DNA from: UBA6120 sp964495145
GTDB taxonomy: Bacteria; Bacillota_I; Bacilli_A; RFN20; CAG-826
NCBI GenBank assembly: GCA_964495145.1
Contig: CAZBUP010000032.1
Coordinates: 1 to 13,735, forward strand
DNA length: 13,735 nucleotides
Reading direction: 5' to 3'
The first letter of the stretch is position 1. The number at the start of each line of letters is the position of its first letter. The notes beneath the pieces were generated by a model. The model had not been told where the DNA came from and did no database searches. It saw only the letters and a program-made list of their open reading frames with translations. This document shows positions 5,733 through 13,707 of this stretch, piece by piece. Made by a program: the position numbers and the translations under genes.

Positions 5733-6197
5733 ATGGGTTTAGTCGAAGCATTGGAAGCCTTACTGAAACCGCCGCTCAAGGAAATGGGGGCGGAATTGTC
5801 GCACCTAGCCTTGACCGTCGAAAAAGGGCAGCATGTCCTCCACGTCGCCATCGCGCGAAGCGAAGGGCCGGTCGATCTCGACTATATTGTCAAAGCGACC
5901 GAGCTCATCTCCCCGCTCCTGGATCAGGTCAATCTGATCGGCGGACGCTACCTTCTCGATGTGTCGAGCGCCGGCATCGAAAAAGACATCCCGCTCGAAG
6001 CACTGGCGCAGCACCTCGGCGAATACGTCGCCGTCAGCTTAAGAAAGCCGTGGCGCGGCGAGAATCTTCTAGAAGCGACCTTGAAAGAATGGACCCCGGA
6101 ATTCATCACGCTCGAGGGTCGTCTGAAAGCCCAGAAATACCAAACGAAAATCTCGATGGCGGACATCGATAAAGTCCGCGAAGCCATTAAGTTTTAG
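5733..6197 (+). CDS. rimP: Ribosome maturation factor RimP
   Basis: A 154-residue cytoplasmic protein needed for assembly of the 30S subunit. The family signature appears as YLLDVSSAGIEKDI, at the end of the N-terminal alpha/beta domain; the C-terminal SH3-like domain follows (VAVSLRKPWRGENLLEATLKEW). Length is normal for the family. The ATG at 5733 is chosen because AAGGGAG ends 5 nt upstream; a TTG at 5718 in the same frame would place that ribosome binding site inside the gene. First gene of the conserved operon; nusA follows after 8 nt. Confidence 0.93.
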   Translation: MGLVEALEALLKPPLKEMGAELSHLALTVEKGQHVLHVAIARSEGPVDLDYIVKATELISPLLDQVNLIGGRYLLDVSSAGIEKDIPLEALAQHLGEYVAVSLRKPWRGENLLEATLKEWTPEFITLEGRLKAQKYQTKISMADIDKVREAIKF

Positions 6198-6205
6198 GAG
6201 CCTTT

Positions 6206-7819
6206 ATGATCAACGGCAAAGAATTCCTCCTCGCCTTGGATGAAATCGAACAGAAAAAAGGAATTTCGAAAGAATCCATCATCGCCGCTTTGAAAGAAGC
6301 GATGGAAAAAGCCTATCGGAAACAGTTAGGGGCCAACGACGATGCCTTGGTGCTCGTCGACATCGACACCGTCAAAGGCGGCATTTCGATGTACCAACTC
6401 AAGAAAGTGGTCGAAGAAGTCGAAGACGACTTCCTTGAAATCAGCCTTGAGGAAGTCAAAAACATGGGGATGGACCTTCAGCTCGGCGATATGTTCCGCA
6501 TCGAAGCCTCGACCGACGATTTGACCAAACTCGCGGCCATCAACGTCAAGAACATCCTGCGGCAGAAATTGGCCGAGGCCGAAAAGTCGGCTTTATACGA
6601 AATCTACAAGGACAAGATGAACGAAATGGTTATGGGCGTGGTCGAAAAAGTCGACGAACGCTCGGCCATGGTCAACATCGGACGCACCTCGGTCTTTTTA
6701 CCGAAATCACATTGCATCCCCGGGGAAAATTTCCACGTCGGTGATCGCATCAAGCTGTATGTCATCGACGTCGTGTTGACGTCAAAAGGCGCTCAAATCA
6801 ACGTCAGCCGCACCGACCCGGGTTTCCTACGCCGTCTCTTCGAAGAGGAAATTCATGAGATTTACGAAGGTACCGTCATCATCAAGAACATCGCCCGGGA
6901 AGCCGGCGAACGCAGCAAGGTAGCCGTCTATTCAATCGATCCTAACGTCGATCCGGCCGGTGCCTGCATCGGGCCCAACGGCACCCGCATTCAAAAAATC
7001 GTCAGCCAATTGGGCAGTTCCAAAGAAAAAGAAAAGATCGACATCATCACCTATAACGCCATTCCCGGCATCTTCGTGATGGAAGCCTTAAAACCGGCGA
7101 CCGTCATCGGGGTCGTCCTCGATGAAGACAAGCATTCGGCCATCGCCGTCATCGCGAACGGGCAATCGGCCCTCGCCATCGGCAAACGGGGCGTCAACGC
7201 GCGCTTGGCCGTCAAATTGACCGGTTGGGAAATCACCGTCAAGGAACAAGACGAAGCCATGGCGGCCGGACTCCGCTACGCCACGGCCGAAGATCTCCGC
7301 CGCGATGACGAAATTAAACGTTATGAAGAAGATATCAAGCGTCGCGAAGCCGAACGGCAAGCGATCATCGACGCAATTCCGGCCACTCCCAAGGAATCCG
7401 TTTCCGACATTACCATGTCCGACGTGATGTCGGCGGCCCAAGCCGAAACCGAAGCCGCTAAACCGGTCGTTAAACCCGAACCGGTCGTCGCGCCGACTCC
7501 GGTGGCTCCAAAACCCGAAAAGAAGACCGTCATCCGGACGACCAAAACTTTGGAAGATTTGGAACGCGAACTTGAACGGGAAAAAGAACGGCAAGCCAAC
7601 AAACCGGCCGTACCCGCCAAGAAGAAGTACTACAAGCGCGACAAAAAAGACGAGGTCGTCCCAGTCGAAAAACCGGCGGCCCCCACGTTGACGCCGACCA
7701 CCTACATGGATATTTATAGCGAAGAGGAAATCGCCGAATTCGAAAAAGAAGATAAAGAAACCGACGAGGAAGAAGTCGATTTCGAAGAATTCGAAGATTA
7801 CTACGATCACGAGGAGTAA
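6206..7819 (+). CDS. nusA: Transcription elongation/termination factor NusA with long acidic C-terminal extension
   Basis: A 537-residue protein. The N-terminal RNA-polymerase-binding domain (about 1-125) is followed by an S1 domain (about 136-205), KH1 (about 225-285, with GPNG at 256-259) and KH2 (about 297-346, with IGKRGVN at 325-331). The KH core thus ends near residue 350, where B. subtilis NusA also ends. The remaining ~185 residues comprise a charged helical stretch (364-390), a Pro/Ala/Val/Lys-rich linker (418-440), a predicted coiled segment (EDLERELEREKE), a lysine-rich patch (472-481) and a strongly acidic end (from about 505). Similar long tails occur in some Mollicutes-related NusA proteins (recollection). 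AGGAG overlapping the rimP stop is the ribosome binding site. Confidence 0.95.
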   Translation: MINGKEFLLALDEIEQKKGISKESIIAALKEAMEKAYRKQLGANDDALVLVDIDTVKGGISMYQLKKVVEEVEDDFLEISLEEVKNMGMDLQLGDMFRIEASTDDLTKLAAINVKNILRQKLAEAEKSALYEIYKDKMNEMVMGVVEKVDERSAMVNIGRTSVFLPKSHCIPGENFHVGDRIKLYVIDVVLTSKGAQINVSRTDPGFLRRLFEEEIHEIYEGTVIIKNIAREAGERSKVAVYSIDPNVDPAGACIGPNGTRIQKIVSQLGSSKEKEKIDIITYNAIPGIFVMEALKPATVIGVVLDEDKHSAIAVIANGQSALAIGKRGVNARLAVKLTGWEITVKEQDEAMAAGLRYATAEDLRRDDEIKRYEEDIKRREAERQAIIDAIPATPKESVSDITMSDVMSAAQAETEAAKPVVKPEPVVAPTPVAPKPEKKTVIRTTKTLEDLERELEREKERQANKPAVPAKKKYYKRDKKDEVVPVEKPAAPTLTPTTYMDIYSEEEIAEFEKEDKETDEEEVDFEEFEDYYDHEE

Positions 7820-7820
7820 C

Positions 7821-8072
7821 ATGAAGAAAATCCCGATGCGTCGCTGCGTCGTCAGTGGCGAAAGCTTGCCGAAGAAAGAATTGCTCCGCATCGTCAAGAC
7901 CCCGGAAGGCGTCTTGAAAGTGGATCCCACCGGCAAGCTGAACGGACACGGGGCCTACATCAAGAAATCGTTGGAGACCCTGGAAGCCGCCATCAAGAAA
8001 AAGACCTTGACTAAAGTCTTCGCCATGGAAATCGACGCCGTTCTCTATGAGGACATCCGGCGGTTTCTATGA
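7821..8072 (+). CDS. rnpM: RNase P modulator RnpM (YlxR)
   Basis: An 83-residue YlxR-family protein with the typical opening MKKIPMRRCVVSGE and the central GKLNGHGAYIKK segment. The B. subtilis homologue binds the RNase P RNA and lowers its activity. It begins 1 nt after the nusA stop, with GAGGAG in the last nusA codons as ribosome binding site. Its stop overlaps the ylxQ start as ATGA, so it is translationally coupled on both sides. Position between nusA and ylxQ is standard. Confidence 0.92.
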   Translation: MKKIPMRRCVVSGESLPKKELLRIVKTPEGVLKVDPTGKLNGHGAYIKKSLETLEAAIKKKTLTKVFAMEIDAVLYEDIRRFL

Positions 8073-8374
8073 CCAATCCCCGCATCGACGGATATCTGGG
8101 CTTAGCGCGACGGGGTCGCTACTTGACGCTGGGGGAGACGGCATTATCGCGGTGTCTCAAAGGGCAAGTCAAACTGCTACTAATATCCGAAGACATCGCT
8201 CCCAACTCCTTGAAAGAAGCGCTGGCCACGGCGACGAAGACCCACGTCCCCTATCGCCGTTACGGCACCAAATCCGAGTTGGGCGTCTTGCTCGGGAAAA
8301 CTAATCTAGCCATCATCGGCGTCGGCGAAGCCCATCTTGCCCGTCAGATCATGGCCGCACTGGAGGAAGATTGA
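8069..8374 (+). CDS. ylxQ: L7Ae-family RNA-binding protein YlxQ
   Basis: A 101-residue protein of the ribosomal L7Ae/L30e/Gadd45 fold. It starts GYLGLARRGRYLTLGE and carries KLLLISEDIAPNS, VPYRRYGTKSELGVLLGK and a final AIIGVGEAHLARQI, the usual L7Ae order. Relatives bind kink-turn RNA, though B. subtilis YlxQ has no firmly assigned function. The ATG overlaps the rnpM TGA (ATGA). Confidence 0.9.
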   Translation: MTNPRIDGYLGLARRGRYLTLGETALSRCLKGQVKLLLISEDIAPNSLKEALATATKTHVPYRRYGTKSELGVLLGKTNLAIIGVGEAHLARQIMAALEED

Positions 8375-8375
8375 T

Positions 8376-10241
8376 ATGGCCAATAACAAAAACCATTACA
8401 AAAAAAACGATAACAAAGGCAACCGAGGCCGACAGGCCAACGTCGGCGGCTCGCTGTCCAAGTCCGAAAAAAGCAAAGTCAAAGGCGGAGTTTTCGTTTA
8501 TAACGGCGAAATCGGGTTGACGGAATTATCCGAAAAAATCAATATTCCCGTCAACGAACTCATGAAATTCCTCTTCCTGAGCGGAAAAATGATCACCATC
8601 AATTCCAAACTTGACGACGAATGCCTCGGCATGGTGTGCTTGGAATATGGTTTCGACTTCAAAAAGGAAAAAGCCGTCCAAGAAGAAAACATCGAGGAAT
8701 ACGACATCGTCGACGATCCCAAAAGCTTGAAGGAACGGCCGCCGGTCGTCACCGTCATGGGCCACGTCGACCACGGCAAAACCACCCTGATCGACGCCAT
8801 TCGGTCCAGCAACCTGGTTGCCGGCGAATTCGGCGGCATCTCGCAAGCGATCGGCGCCTACCAACGCGACTTCAACGGCAAGAAAATCACCTTCATCGAC
8901 ACGCCGGGGCACGAAGCCTTCACGGCCATGCGTTCGCGCGGGGCCTCGGTCACCGACATCATCATCTTGGTCGTGGCCGCCGACGACGGGGTCATGCCCC
9001 AAACCCGGGAAGCCATCGACCATGCCAAAGCCGCCAAAGTGCCGGTCATCGTCGCCATCAACAAGATGGACAAGCCGGGTGCCAACCCGAAACGGGTCAA
9101 AGACGAATTGACCCAGCTCGGCATCGTTCCCGAAGAATTCGGGGGCGAGCATATCTTTTTGGAAATCTCGGCCAAGTTCAACCGCGGCATCGATACCTTG
9201 CTTGAAAACATTTTGACCTTGTCGGAAATGATGGAACTGAAAGCCAATCCCGATCGTTATGCCTATGGGACCGTGCTCGAAGCCGTCTTGGACAAGGGCG
9301 AAGGCCCCAAGGCCACCTTGCTGGTCCAAAACGGAACCCTGAAGAATTCCGATTACGTCGTCGTCGGCAGCACCTATGGCAAAGTCCGCCGCATGACCAA
9401 CGAATATCAAAAGATTGTCAAAACGGCCTCGCCGTCAACGCCGGTCTCCATCATCGGTTTGAGCGACATTCCGACGGCCGGCGACCATTTCATGGCCTTC
9501 GACAACGAAAAACAAGCCAAGGACATCGCCTCTAAACGCCGCATCAAGAAAGAAGAAGCCGAACGGGCCGGCAGCGCCGCCGTTTCGCTCGATGATTTGA
9601 ATGCCCGCTTCCTCAGCGGAGAAGTCCAAGAACTCAACCTGTTGATCAAAGCCGACAATACCGGTTCGGCCGAAGCCGTCAAGAGTTCGCTTGAAAAGAT
9701 CAAGGTCAAAGGCATCAAATTGAATATCATCCGCTGCTCGACCGGGGCCATCACCGAAAGCGACGTCTTATTGGCCAACGCCAGCAACGCCGTCATCTAC
9801 GGTTTCAACGTACGGCCCTCGGCCATGGTCCGGGCCAAAGCCGAAGAAGAGAAAATCGAAATCCGGCTGCATCGCATCATCTATGCCCTGATCGAAGAAA
9901 TCGAAGCCGCCTGCCAAGGCATGCTGAAACCGGTCCAGGTCGAAGAAATCACCGGCCAAGCCGAAGTGCGGCAAATCTTCAAAGTGTCCAAAGTCGGCAC
10001 GATTGCCGGATCGATGGTCATCTCCGGCACCGTCAAAGCCGGGAACCCAGTTCGCCTCATCCGCGACGGAGTCGTCATTTACGAAGGCAAAATCGCCAGC
10101 ATGAAACGATACCAAGCCGACATCAAAGAAGCGGCCATGGGCTATGAATGCGGCATTATTCTGGAAGATTATAACGACCAAAAAGAACAAGACGTCATCG
10201 AAGGTTACCAACTCGTCGATGTCCCGGCCAAGAAACAATGA
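8376..10241 (+). CDS. infB: Translation initiation factor IF-2
   Basis: A 621-residue GTPase that brings fMet-tRNA to the 30S subunit. It has a short lysine-rich tail (1-37), one IF2_N domain (about 45-97), and the G domain with G1 GHVDHGKT (129-136), G3 DTPGH (175-179), G4 NKMD (229-232) and G5 SAK (265-267); the beta-barrel and C-terminal domains follow. It is about 95 residues shorter than the B. subtilis protein, mainly from a reduced N-terminus, as in small-genome Bacilli. ATG 8376 is used because GGAGGA lies about 8 nt upstream; an upstream start at 8337 would run through the ylxQ end. Confidence 0.96.
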   Translation: MANNKNHYKKNDNKGNRGRQANVGGSLSKSEKSKVKGGVFVYNGEIGLTELSEKINIPVNELMKFLFLSGKMITINSKLDDECLGMVCLEYGFDFKKEKAVQEENIEEYDIVDDPKSLKERPPVVTVMGHVDHGKTTLIDAIRSSNLVAGEFGGISQAIGAYQRDFNGKKITFIDTPGHEAFTAMRSRGASVTDIIILVVAADDGVMPQTREAIDHAKAAKVPVIVAINKMDKPGANPKRVKDELTQLGIVPEEFGGEHIFLEISAKFNRGIDTLLENILTLSEMMELKANPDRYAYGTVLEAVLDKGEGPKATLLVQNGTLKNSDYVVVGSTYGKVRRMTNEYQKIVKTASPSTPVSIIGLSDIPTAGDHFMAFDNEKQAKDIASKRRIKKEEAERAGSAAVSLDDLNARFLSGEVQELNLLIKADNTGSAEAVKSSLEKIKVKGIKLNIIRCSTGAITESDVLLANASNAVIYGFNVRPSAMVRAKAEEEKIEIRLHRIIYALIEEIEAACQGMLKPVQVEEITGQAEVRQIFKVSKVGTIAGSMVISGTVKAGNPVRLIRDGVVIYEGKIASMKRYQADIKEAAMGYECGIILEDYNDQKEQDVIEGYQLVDVPAKKQ

Positions 10242-10588
10242 ATCACCGCAAGGACCGTCTCGCGGCGTTGATCGTGCGCTACGTCAGCGAAATCATACAG
10301 TTCGAACTGAAAAATCCCAACCTTGGTTTCGTGACGGTAACCGCCGGCAAGGTAAGCCAAGACCATGAATACGCCAAGATTTTCGTGAGCTTCCTGCCGG
10401 TCCAGGACAAAGAGGCCAAGATGGAAGAGCTGACCAAAAGCAAAGGTTTCATCCGCACGGCCTTAGCCAAGCGGCTCGACATCTACAAGATCCCGGATTT
10501 GGTCTTCGTCTACGACGATACCCATGAACGGGTCTCTCGGGTGGAAGCCGCGTTAAAACGAGACGCCGAAGCCATCGAAAAGAAATAA
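10238..10588 (+). CDS. rbfA: Ribosome-binding factor A (RbfA)
   Basis: A 116-residue KH-fold protein that binds the 30S subunit and aids 16S rRNA 5'-end maturation. Typical features are the start DRLAALIVRYVSEIIQFELKNPNLGFVTVT, the segment YAKIFVSF, and FIRTALAKRL with RVSRVEAAL near the end. Length is normal. Its ATG overlaps the infB TGA (ATGA). It is the last gene of this plus-strand operon; a strong terminator follows 14 nt later. Confidence 0.94.
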   Translation: MNHRKDRLAALIVRYVSEIIQFELKNPNLGFVTVTAGKVSQDHEYAKIFVSFLPVQDKEAKMEELTKSKGFIRTALAKRLDIYKIPDLVFVYDDTHERVSRVEAALKRDAEAIEKK

Positions 10589-10602
10589 CTTCATTCAATA
10601 AG

Positions 10603-10634
10603 AAACGGACCCTAGCATGGCTGGGTCCGTTTTT
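10603..10634 (+). terminator. Strong intrinsic terminator after rbfA
   Basis: AAACGGACCC (10603-10612) pairs perfectly over 10 bp with GGGTCCGTTT (10623-10632); AGC/GCT inside adds three pairs around an ATG loop. A run of five T (10630-10634) follows. It ends the rimP-rbfA transcript and isolates it from the convergent ttcA-like gene. Confidence 0.92.
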
Positions 10635-10678
10635 ACTATGTTAAAAATATAAGAAATTGCTGAAATATCCCCGTCAAA

Positions 10679-11884
10679 TCAGCCTTGTTTATGGCCGTCA
10701 AGACGGGCCTGCATCATATAGTGGGGGATATCGGCTTCCACGAAAATGTCACTTTTGACCTCATAGCCGAATTGCTCATAGAAGGCTTTCAAATGGGCCT
10801 GCGCGTGAATGGTGATGGTCGCCGGGTTATACCGTTCGTAGATATGGTGATGGAGCCATCGCATCATCAAGGAACCATAGCCGCGATGCCGGAATTTTTC
10901 CAAGATGGCCACGCGGCCGACGTGAAATTCGTGGGGGCCGTCGACCAGGTAGCGGATGGTTCCGATCGCTTCGTCGCCTTGCATTAAAAGAAAGCTATGG
11001 GCTTCCTCGTCGCTGCCGTCAAACTCAAGGTCGGCGGCGACCGCTTGGCCTTGGACGAAGACGACTTGGCGGATATAGGCCGCCCGCATGCCGTCGTAGG
11101 CGCTGGTGACCGGATGCATGACGAGGTCGGTCCCGGCGATTTGATAATTGATTTCGTCAAACCACAGGTCGGCTTTTTCATAGTTGGAGAGCATCGTCAA
11201 GAAATTGTCATGGGCCGAGGGATAGGCTCGGTAGATTTCGCTGAGGATGCCCTTGATGTCGGCGCGGGTGGTCATTCCGTCGCTCGGGCACGGACTCGGG
11301 GTCACCGGGATGGCCAGTTCCTTGACCGCCCGGACAATTTGCTTTTCCCGGACGTGGACGAATGGCCGTATGAACGTGACGTCGGCCCGCTCAAGATGCA
11401 TCTTAGGGCCGAAAGTGGCGAAGCGTCCCCCGAAAATTTGGTTCATGAACAAGGTTTCGATCGCGTCTTCGGCATGATGGGCGAAAGCCACCTTGTTATA
11501 GCCCAATTCCCGAGCGGCCTTGTTGATAGCGGCTTTTTTCATCCGTGAGCAAATCGAACAGGGTAAGTGGCCGTCTTTGAGCGTGTGGGCGCTCAAGATG
11601 GGAAAGACTTCCTTCGATGGGTGAATCAATAACGTGAGGCCGAGGCTAGCGATGTAGGCTTGGGCCGGGCTTGGGTCGAAACCCGGAAAGCCAAGGTCGA
11701 GCATCACCGGTTGAATCGTGAAATCCTTCTGGGCAAACTTCTGGTATAAAGACAGGGCGTAGACCAAAAGAAGCGAATCCTTGCCTCCGGACACGCCAAT
11801 CACGATGCGGTCCCCGGCTTGAATCAGATCATAGGTTTCATCGCCATGGCGCATGGCGGCCAGAATGGTGCGGATTGCTTTCAT
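10679..11884 (-). CDS. TtcA-like tRNA thiolation enzyme fused to a GNAT acetyltransferase domain
   Basis: A 401-residue, two-domain protein. Residues 1 to about 250 are a PP-loop ATPase of the TtcA/TilS group: ATP loop SGGKDS (32-37), Cys109 and Cys112 in LPCSICSRMKK, and Cys199 in SPCPSDG. These match the three iron-sulfur ligands of E. coli TtcA (122, 125, 222), so 2-thiocytidine formation at tRNA position 32 is the likely reaction. Residues about 255-395 form a complete ElaA-like GNAT domain: VFVQGQ, an acetyl-CoA loop RHRGYG (332-337), HAQAHLKAFYEQFGYE, and EADIPHYMM. The frame is continuous across both domains. No Shine-Dalgarno sequence precedes the ATG. It lies in reverse orientation between rbfA and truB, which are usually adjacent. 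The acetyltransferase substrate is unknown; tRNA, the partner domain or a small amine are all possible. Confidence 0.85.
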   Translation of the reverse strand: MKAIRTILAAMRHGDETYDLIQAGDRIVIGVSGGKDSLLLVYALSLYQKFAQKDFTIQPVMLDLGFPGFDPSPAQAYIASLGLTLLIHPSKEVFPILSAHTLKDGHLPCSICSRMKKAAINKAARELGYNKVAFAHHAEDAIETLFMNQIFGGRFATFGPKMHLERADVTFIRPFVHVREKQIVRAVKELAIPVTPSPCPSDGMTTRADIKGILSEIYRAYPSAHDNFLTMLSNYEKADLWFDEINYQIAGTDLVMHPVTSAYDGMRAAYIRQVVFVQGQAVAADLEFDGSDEEAHSFLLMQGDEAIGTIRYLVDGPHEFHVGRVAILEKFRHRGYGSLMMRWLHHHIYERYNPATITIHAQAHLKAFYEQFGYEVKSDIFVEADIPHYMMQARLDGHKQG

Positions 11885-11910
11885 AATTAAATGTTATTCA
11901 GTAGTAAAAC

Positions 11911-11920
11911 TATTATAATA
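11911..11920. promoter_or_regulatory. Palindromic -10 region between the ttcA-like gene and truB
   Basis: TATTATAATA is a perfect palindrome, so it offers TATAAT on both strands (11914-11919 forward; 11917-11912 reverse). It sits midway in the 60-nt divergent gap and probably supplies the -10 of both genes. Forward, no good -35 is seen at the right distance. On the minus strand TTGTCT at 11938-11933 is 15 nt away, a little short. Confidence 0.45.
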
Positions 11921-11944
11921 TACACGAAACGGAGACAAATGATA

Positions 11945-12790
11945 ATGGATGGTTTCTTATTAATTGATAAACCGCGCGGCATCACCAGCCGCGATGCCGT
12001 CGACGCGCTCACGCGCGCTTTCGCCATGAAAAAAATCGGTCATACCGGAAGCCTCGATCCATTCGCGACCGGGCTTTTGGTGATCACGCTGGGCAAAGGC
12101 ACCAAAGCCGGCCCCTATCTCGAAGCATTGGAAAAGACTTATGTCGCCACGATAAAACTCGGTACCAAAACCGACAGCGGCGACTTGACTGGGAAGCCCA
12201 TCGCCACCTCGGAAGTATTTCCTTTGTTCGATTACTATGTCCAACAAGCCCTCGAAATGTTCTTGGGCGATTCGCTGCAGACGCCCCCGATGCATTCGGC
12301 TTTGAAGGTCCAAGGCGTTCCTTTATACAAATTGGCCCATAAAGGCGAGACGATCGAACGGACGCCGCGGCCGATCCACGTGAGCGAAATCCAGCTATTG
12401 ACGCTGAAACCCGACGAAATCACCTTCCAAGCGACGGTGTCCAAAGGCACCTATATGCGGACATTGGGCGAGGACATCGCCGAAAAATTGGGGATGGTCG
12501 GCCATTTGATTGACTTAAGGCGCATTCAAGTCGGATCATTCCGAGTCGGGGACGCCAAACCGCTCGATCAGGCAACTCCAAACGACGTTCGTTCGGTCTA
12601 CGAGGGGCTCTCTTTCATGAAGACGGTCGTCGTCAAAGGCAACGTCGTCAAAGACGTGATGGATGGAAAACCGCAGTTATTCAATCTGAAGGAAGACACG
12701 GTGTTGGTGGTGACCGAGCAAAACGAAGCCCTGGCCGTGTACCAACATCAAGAAAATGGCTTATATTACTCGTTAAGAGGTCTATTTTAA
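11945..12790 (+). CDS. truB: tRNA pseudouridine-55 synthase TruB
   Basis: A 281-residue enzyme that isomerises U55 in the T-loop of tRNAs. The active-site motif GHTGSLDPFATGLLVITLGKGTK carries the catalytic aspartate D38. MDGFLLIDKPRGITSRD at the start and KGTYMRTLGEDIAEKLG later are also typical; a PUA-like tail closes the protein. Start choice: ATG 11945 gives the family-typical first residue, with GGAG 10 nt upstream; ATG 11939 (two residues longer) has GGAG 4 nt upstream and cannot be excluded. An open frame to 11891 exists but would begin upstream of the -10. truB and ribF are an operon, with 2 nt between them. Confidence 0.94.
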   Translation: MDGFLLIDKPRGITSRDAVDALTRAFAMKKIGHTGSLDPFATGLLVITLGKGTKAGPYLEALEKTYVATIKLGTKTDSGDLTGKPIATSEVFPLFDYYVQQALEMFLGDSLQTPPMHSALKVQGVPLYKLAHKGETIERTPRPIHVSEIQLLTLKPDEITFQATVSKGTYMRTLGEDIAEKLGMVGHLIDLRRIQVGSFRVGDAKPLDQATPNDVRSVYEGLSFMKTVVVKGNVVKDVMDGKPQLFNLKEDTVLVVTEQNEALAVYQHQENGLYYSLRGLF

Positions 12791-12792
12791 GG

Positions 12793-13701
12793 GTGAAGGT
12801 TGTCATCACCAATCTCATCAACGTCAAACCGTTTGAAAAAGACACGGCCTTGTGCCTCGGCTTTTTTGACGGCGTTCATCGAGGCCACCAAGCTTTAATC
12901 GAAGCGGCCAAGGCCACGAAGCTCGACGTGGCGGTCTTGACGTTCGACCGCTCGCCCAAAGCCAAGGTCAATACCCCGCTATTGACCACGGTCCAAGATC
13001 GGATGGATTTGTTTGAGCAACAAGGCGTCGCCATCACCCTACTGGTTATTTTCGACGACGTGGTCAAGGAATTGACCGCCGAGCAATTTATCGAAAGTTT
13101 GAATCGACTCCACGTCAAGAAAGTCTTCTGCGGACCTGATTTCCGGTTTGGATACAAAGCCTCGGGCGATGCCAGTATGCTTAAGTTCGGCCTGGGGCGC
13201 AACTTTCAAACGACTATCGTCGAAGAAGTGCTCGAAGGCGAACAGAAGATCGCCACCTCGCGCATCATCAAGCATCTTCAATACGGAAACGTGGCCGTGT
13301 CGGCCCGGATGCTGGGTCGGCCTTACGCCGTGCGCGGCACCGTCATCAAAGGGCGAGGCAACGGCCGACGCTTTGGCTACCCGACCGCCAATTTGGCCCT
13401 CTCAGCCAATTATGCGTTGCCTTTAAACGGCGTCTATGCCACGGCGACCATCCTTGACGGGAAGCGCTACTACAGCATGACGAACGTCGGGCGCAATCCC
13501 ACCATCAATCCCTTGGAAGTGCCGATCGTCGAAACCCATCTGTTCGATTTCAACCGCAAAATCTACAAGAAAACGCTCATCGTTGAATTTCTTCAGTTCA
13601 TGCGGCCGGAAATCAAGTTTTCGACTCCGGAAGAACTGATCGGCCGGATGCAGCAAGACGAAAAGGACGTTCGGGCAATCAAAGGCAGTTTTTTCAAGTA
13701 A
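12793..13701 (+). CDS. ribF: Bifunctional riboflavin kinase/FAD synthetase RibF
   Basis: A 302-residue protein that phosphorylates riboflavin to FMN and then adenylylates FMN to FAD. The N-terminal nucleotidyltransferase has GFFDGVHRGH (23-32), GPDFRFG (114-120) and TSRII (155-159). The C-terminal kinase has GTVIKGRGNGRRFGYPTAN, with PTAN at 197-200, and the NVGRNPTI and ETHLFDF segments. Both modules are complete. The start is a GTG at 12793, because there is no nearby ATG. AGAGG at 12776-12780 is 12 nt upstream, a rather long spacing, so translation may depend on coupling to truB, whose stop lies 2 nt before. Confidence 0.94.
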   Translation: MKVVITNLINVKPFEKDTALCLGFFDGVHRGHQALIEAAKATKLDVAVLTFDRSPKAKVNTPLLTTVQDRMDLFEQQGVAITLLVIFDDVVKELTAEQFIESLNRLHVKKVFCGPDFRFGYKASGDASMLKFGLGRNFQTTIVEEVLEGEQKIATSRIIKHLQYGNVAVSARMLGRPYAVRGTVIKGRGNGRRFGYPTANLALSANYALPLNGVYATATILDGKRYYSMTNVGRNPTINPLEVPIVETHLFDFNRKIYKKTLIVEFLQFMRPEIKFSTPEELIGRMQQDEKDVRAIKGSFFK

Positions 13702-13707
13702 AAACAC

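Noticed and set aside
7088..7936. Long minus-strand open frame (282 codons) opposite nusA
   Set aside because: Phe- and Gly-rich composition that mirrors the Glu/Lys-rich NusA tail; no domain and no ribosome binding site.
8526..9410. Long open frame on the minus strand (294 codons) opposite infB
   Set aside because: It is the mirror of a GC-biased, highly conserved gene; its translation is dominated by Asp, Gly, Phe and His, has no recognisable domain, and lies entirely inside infB.
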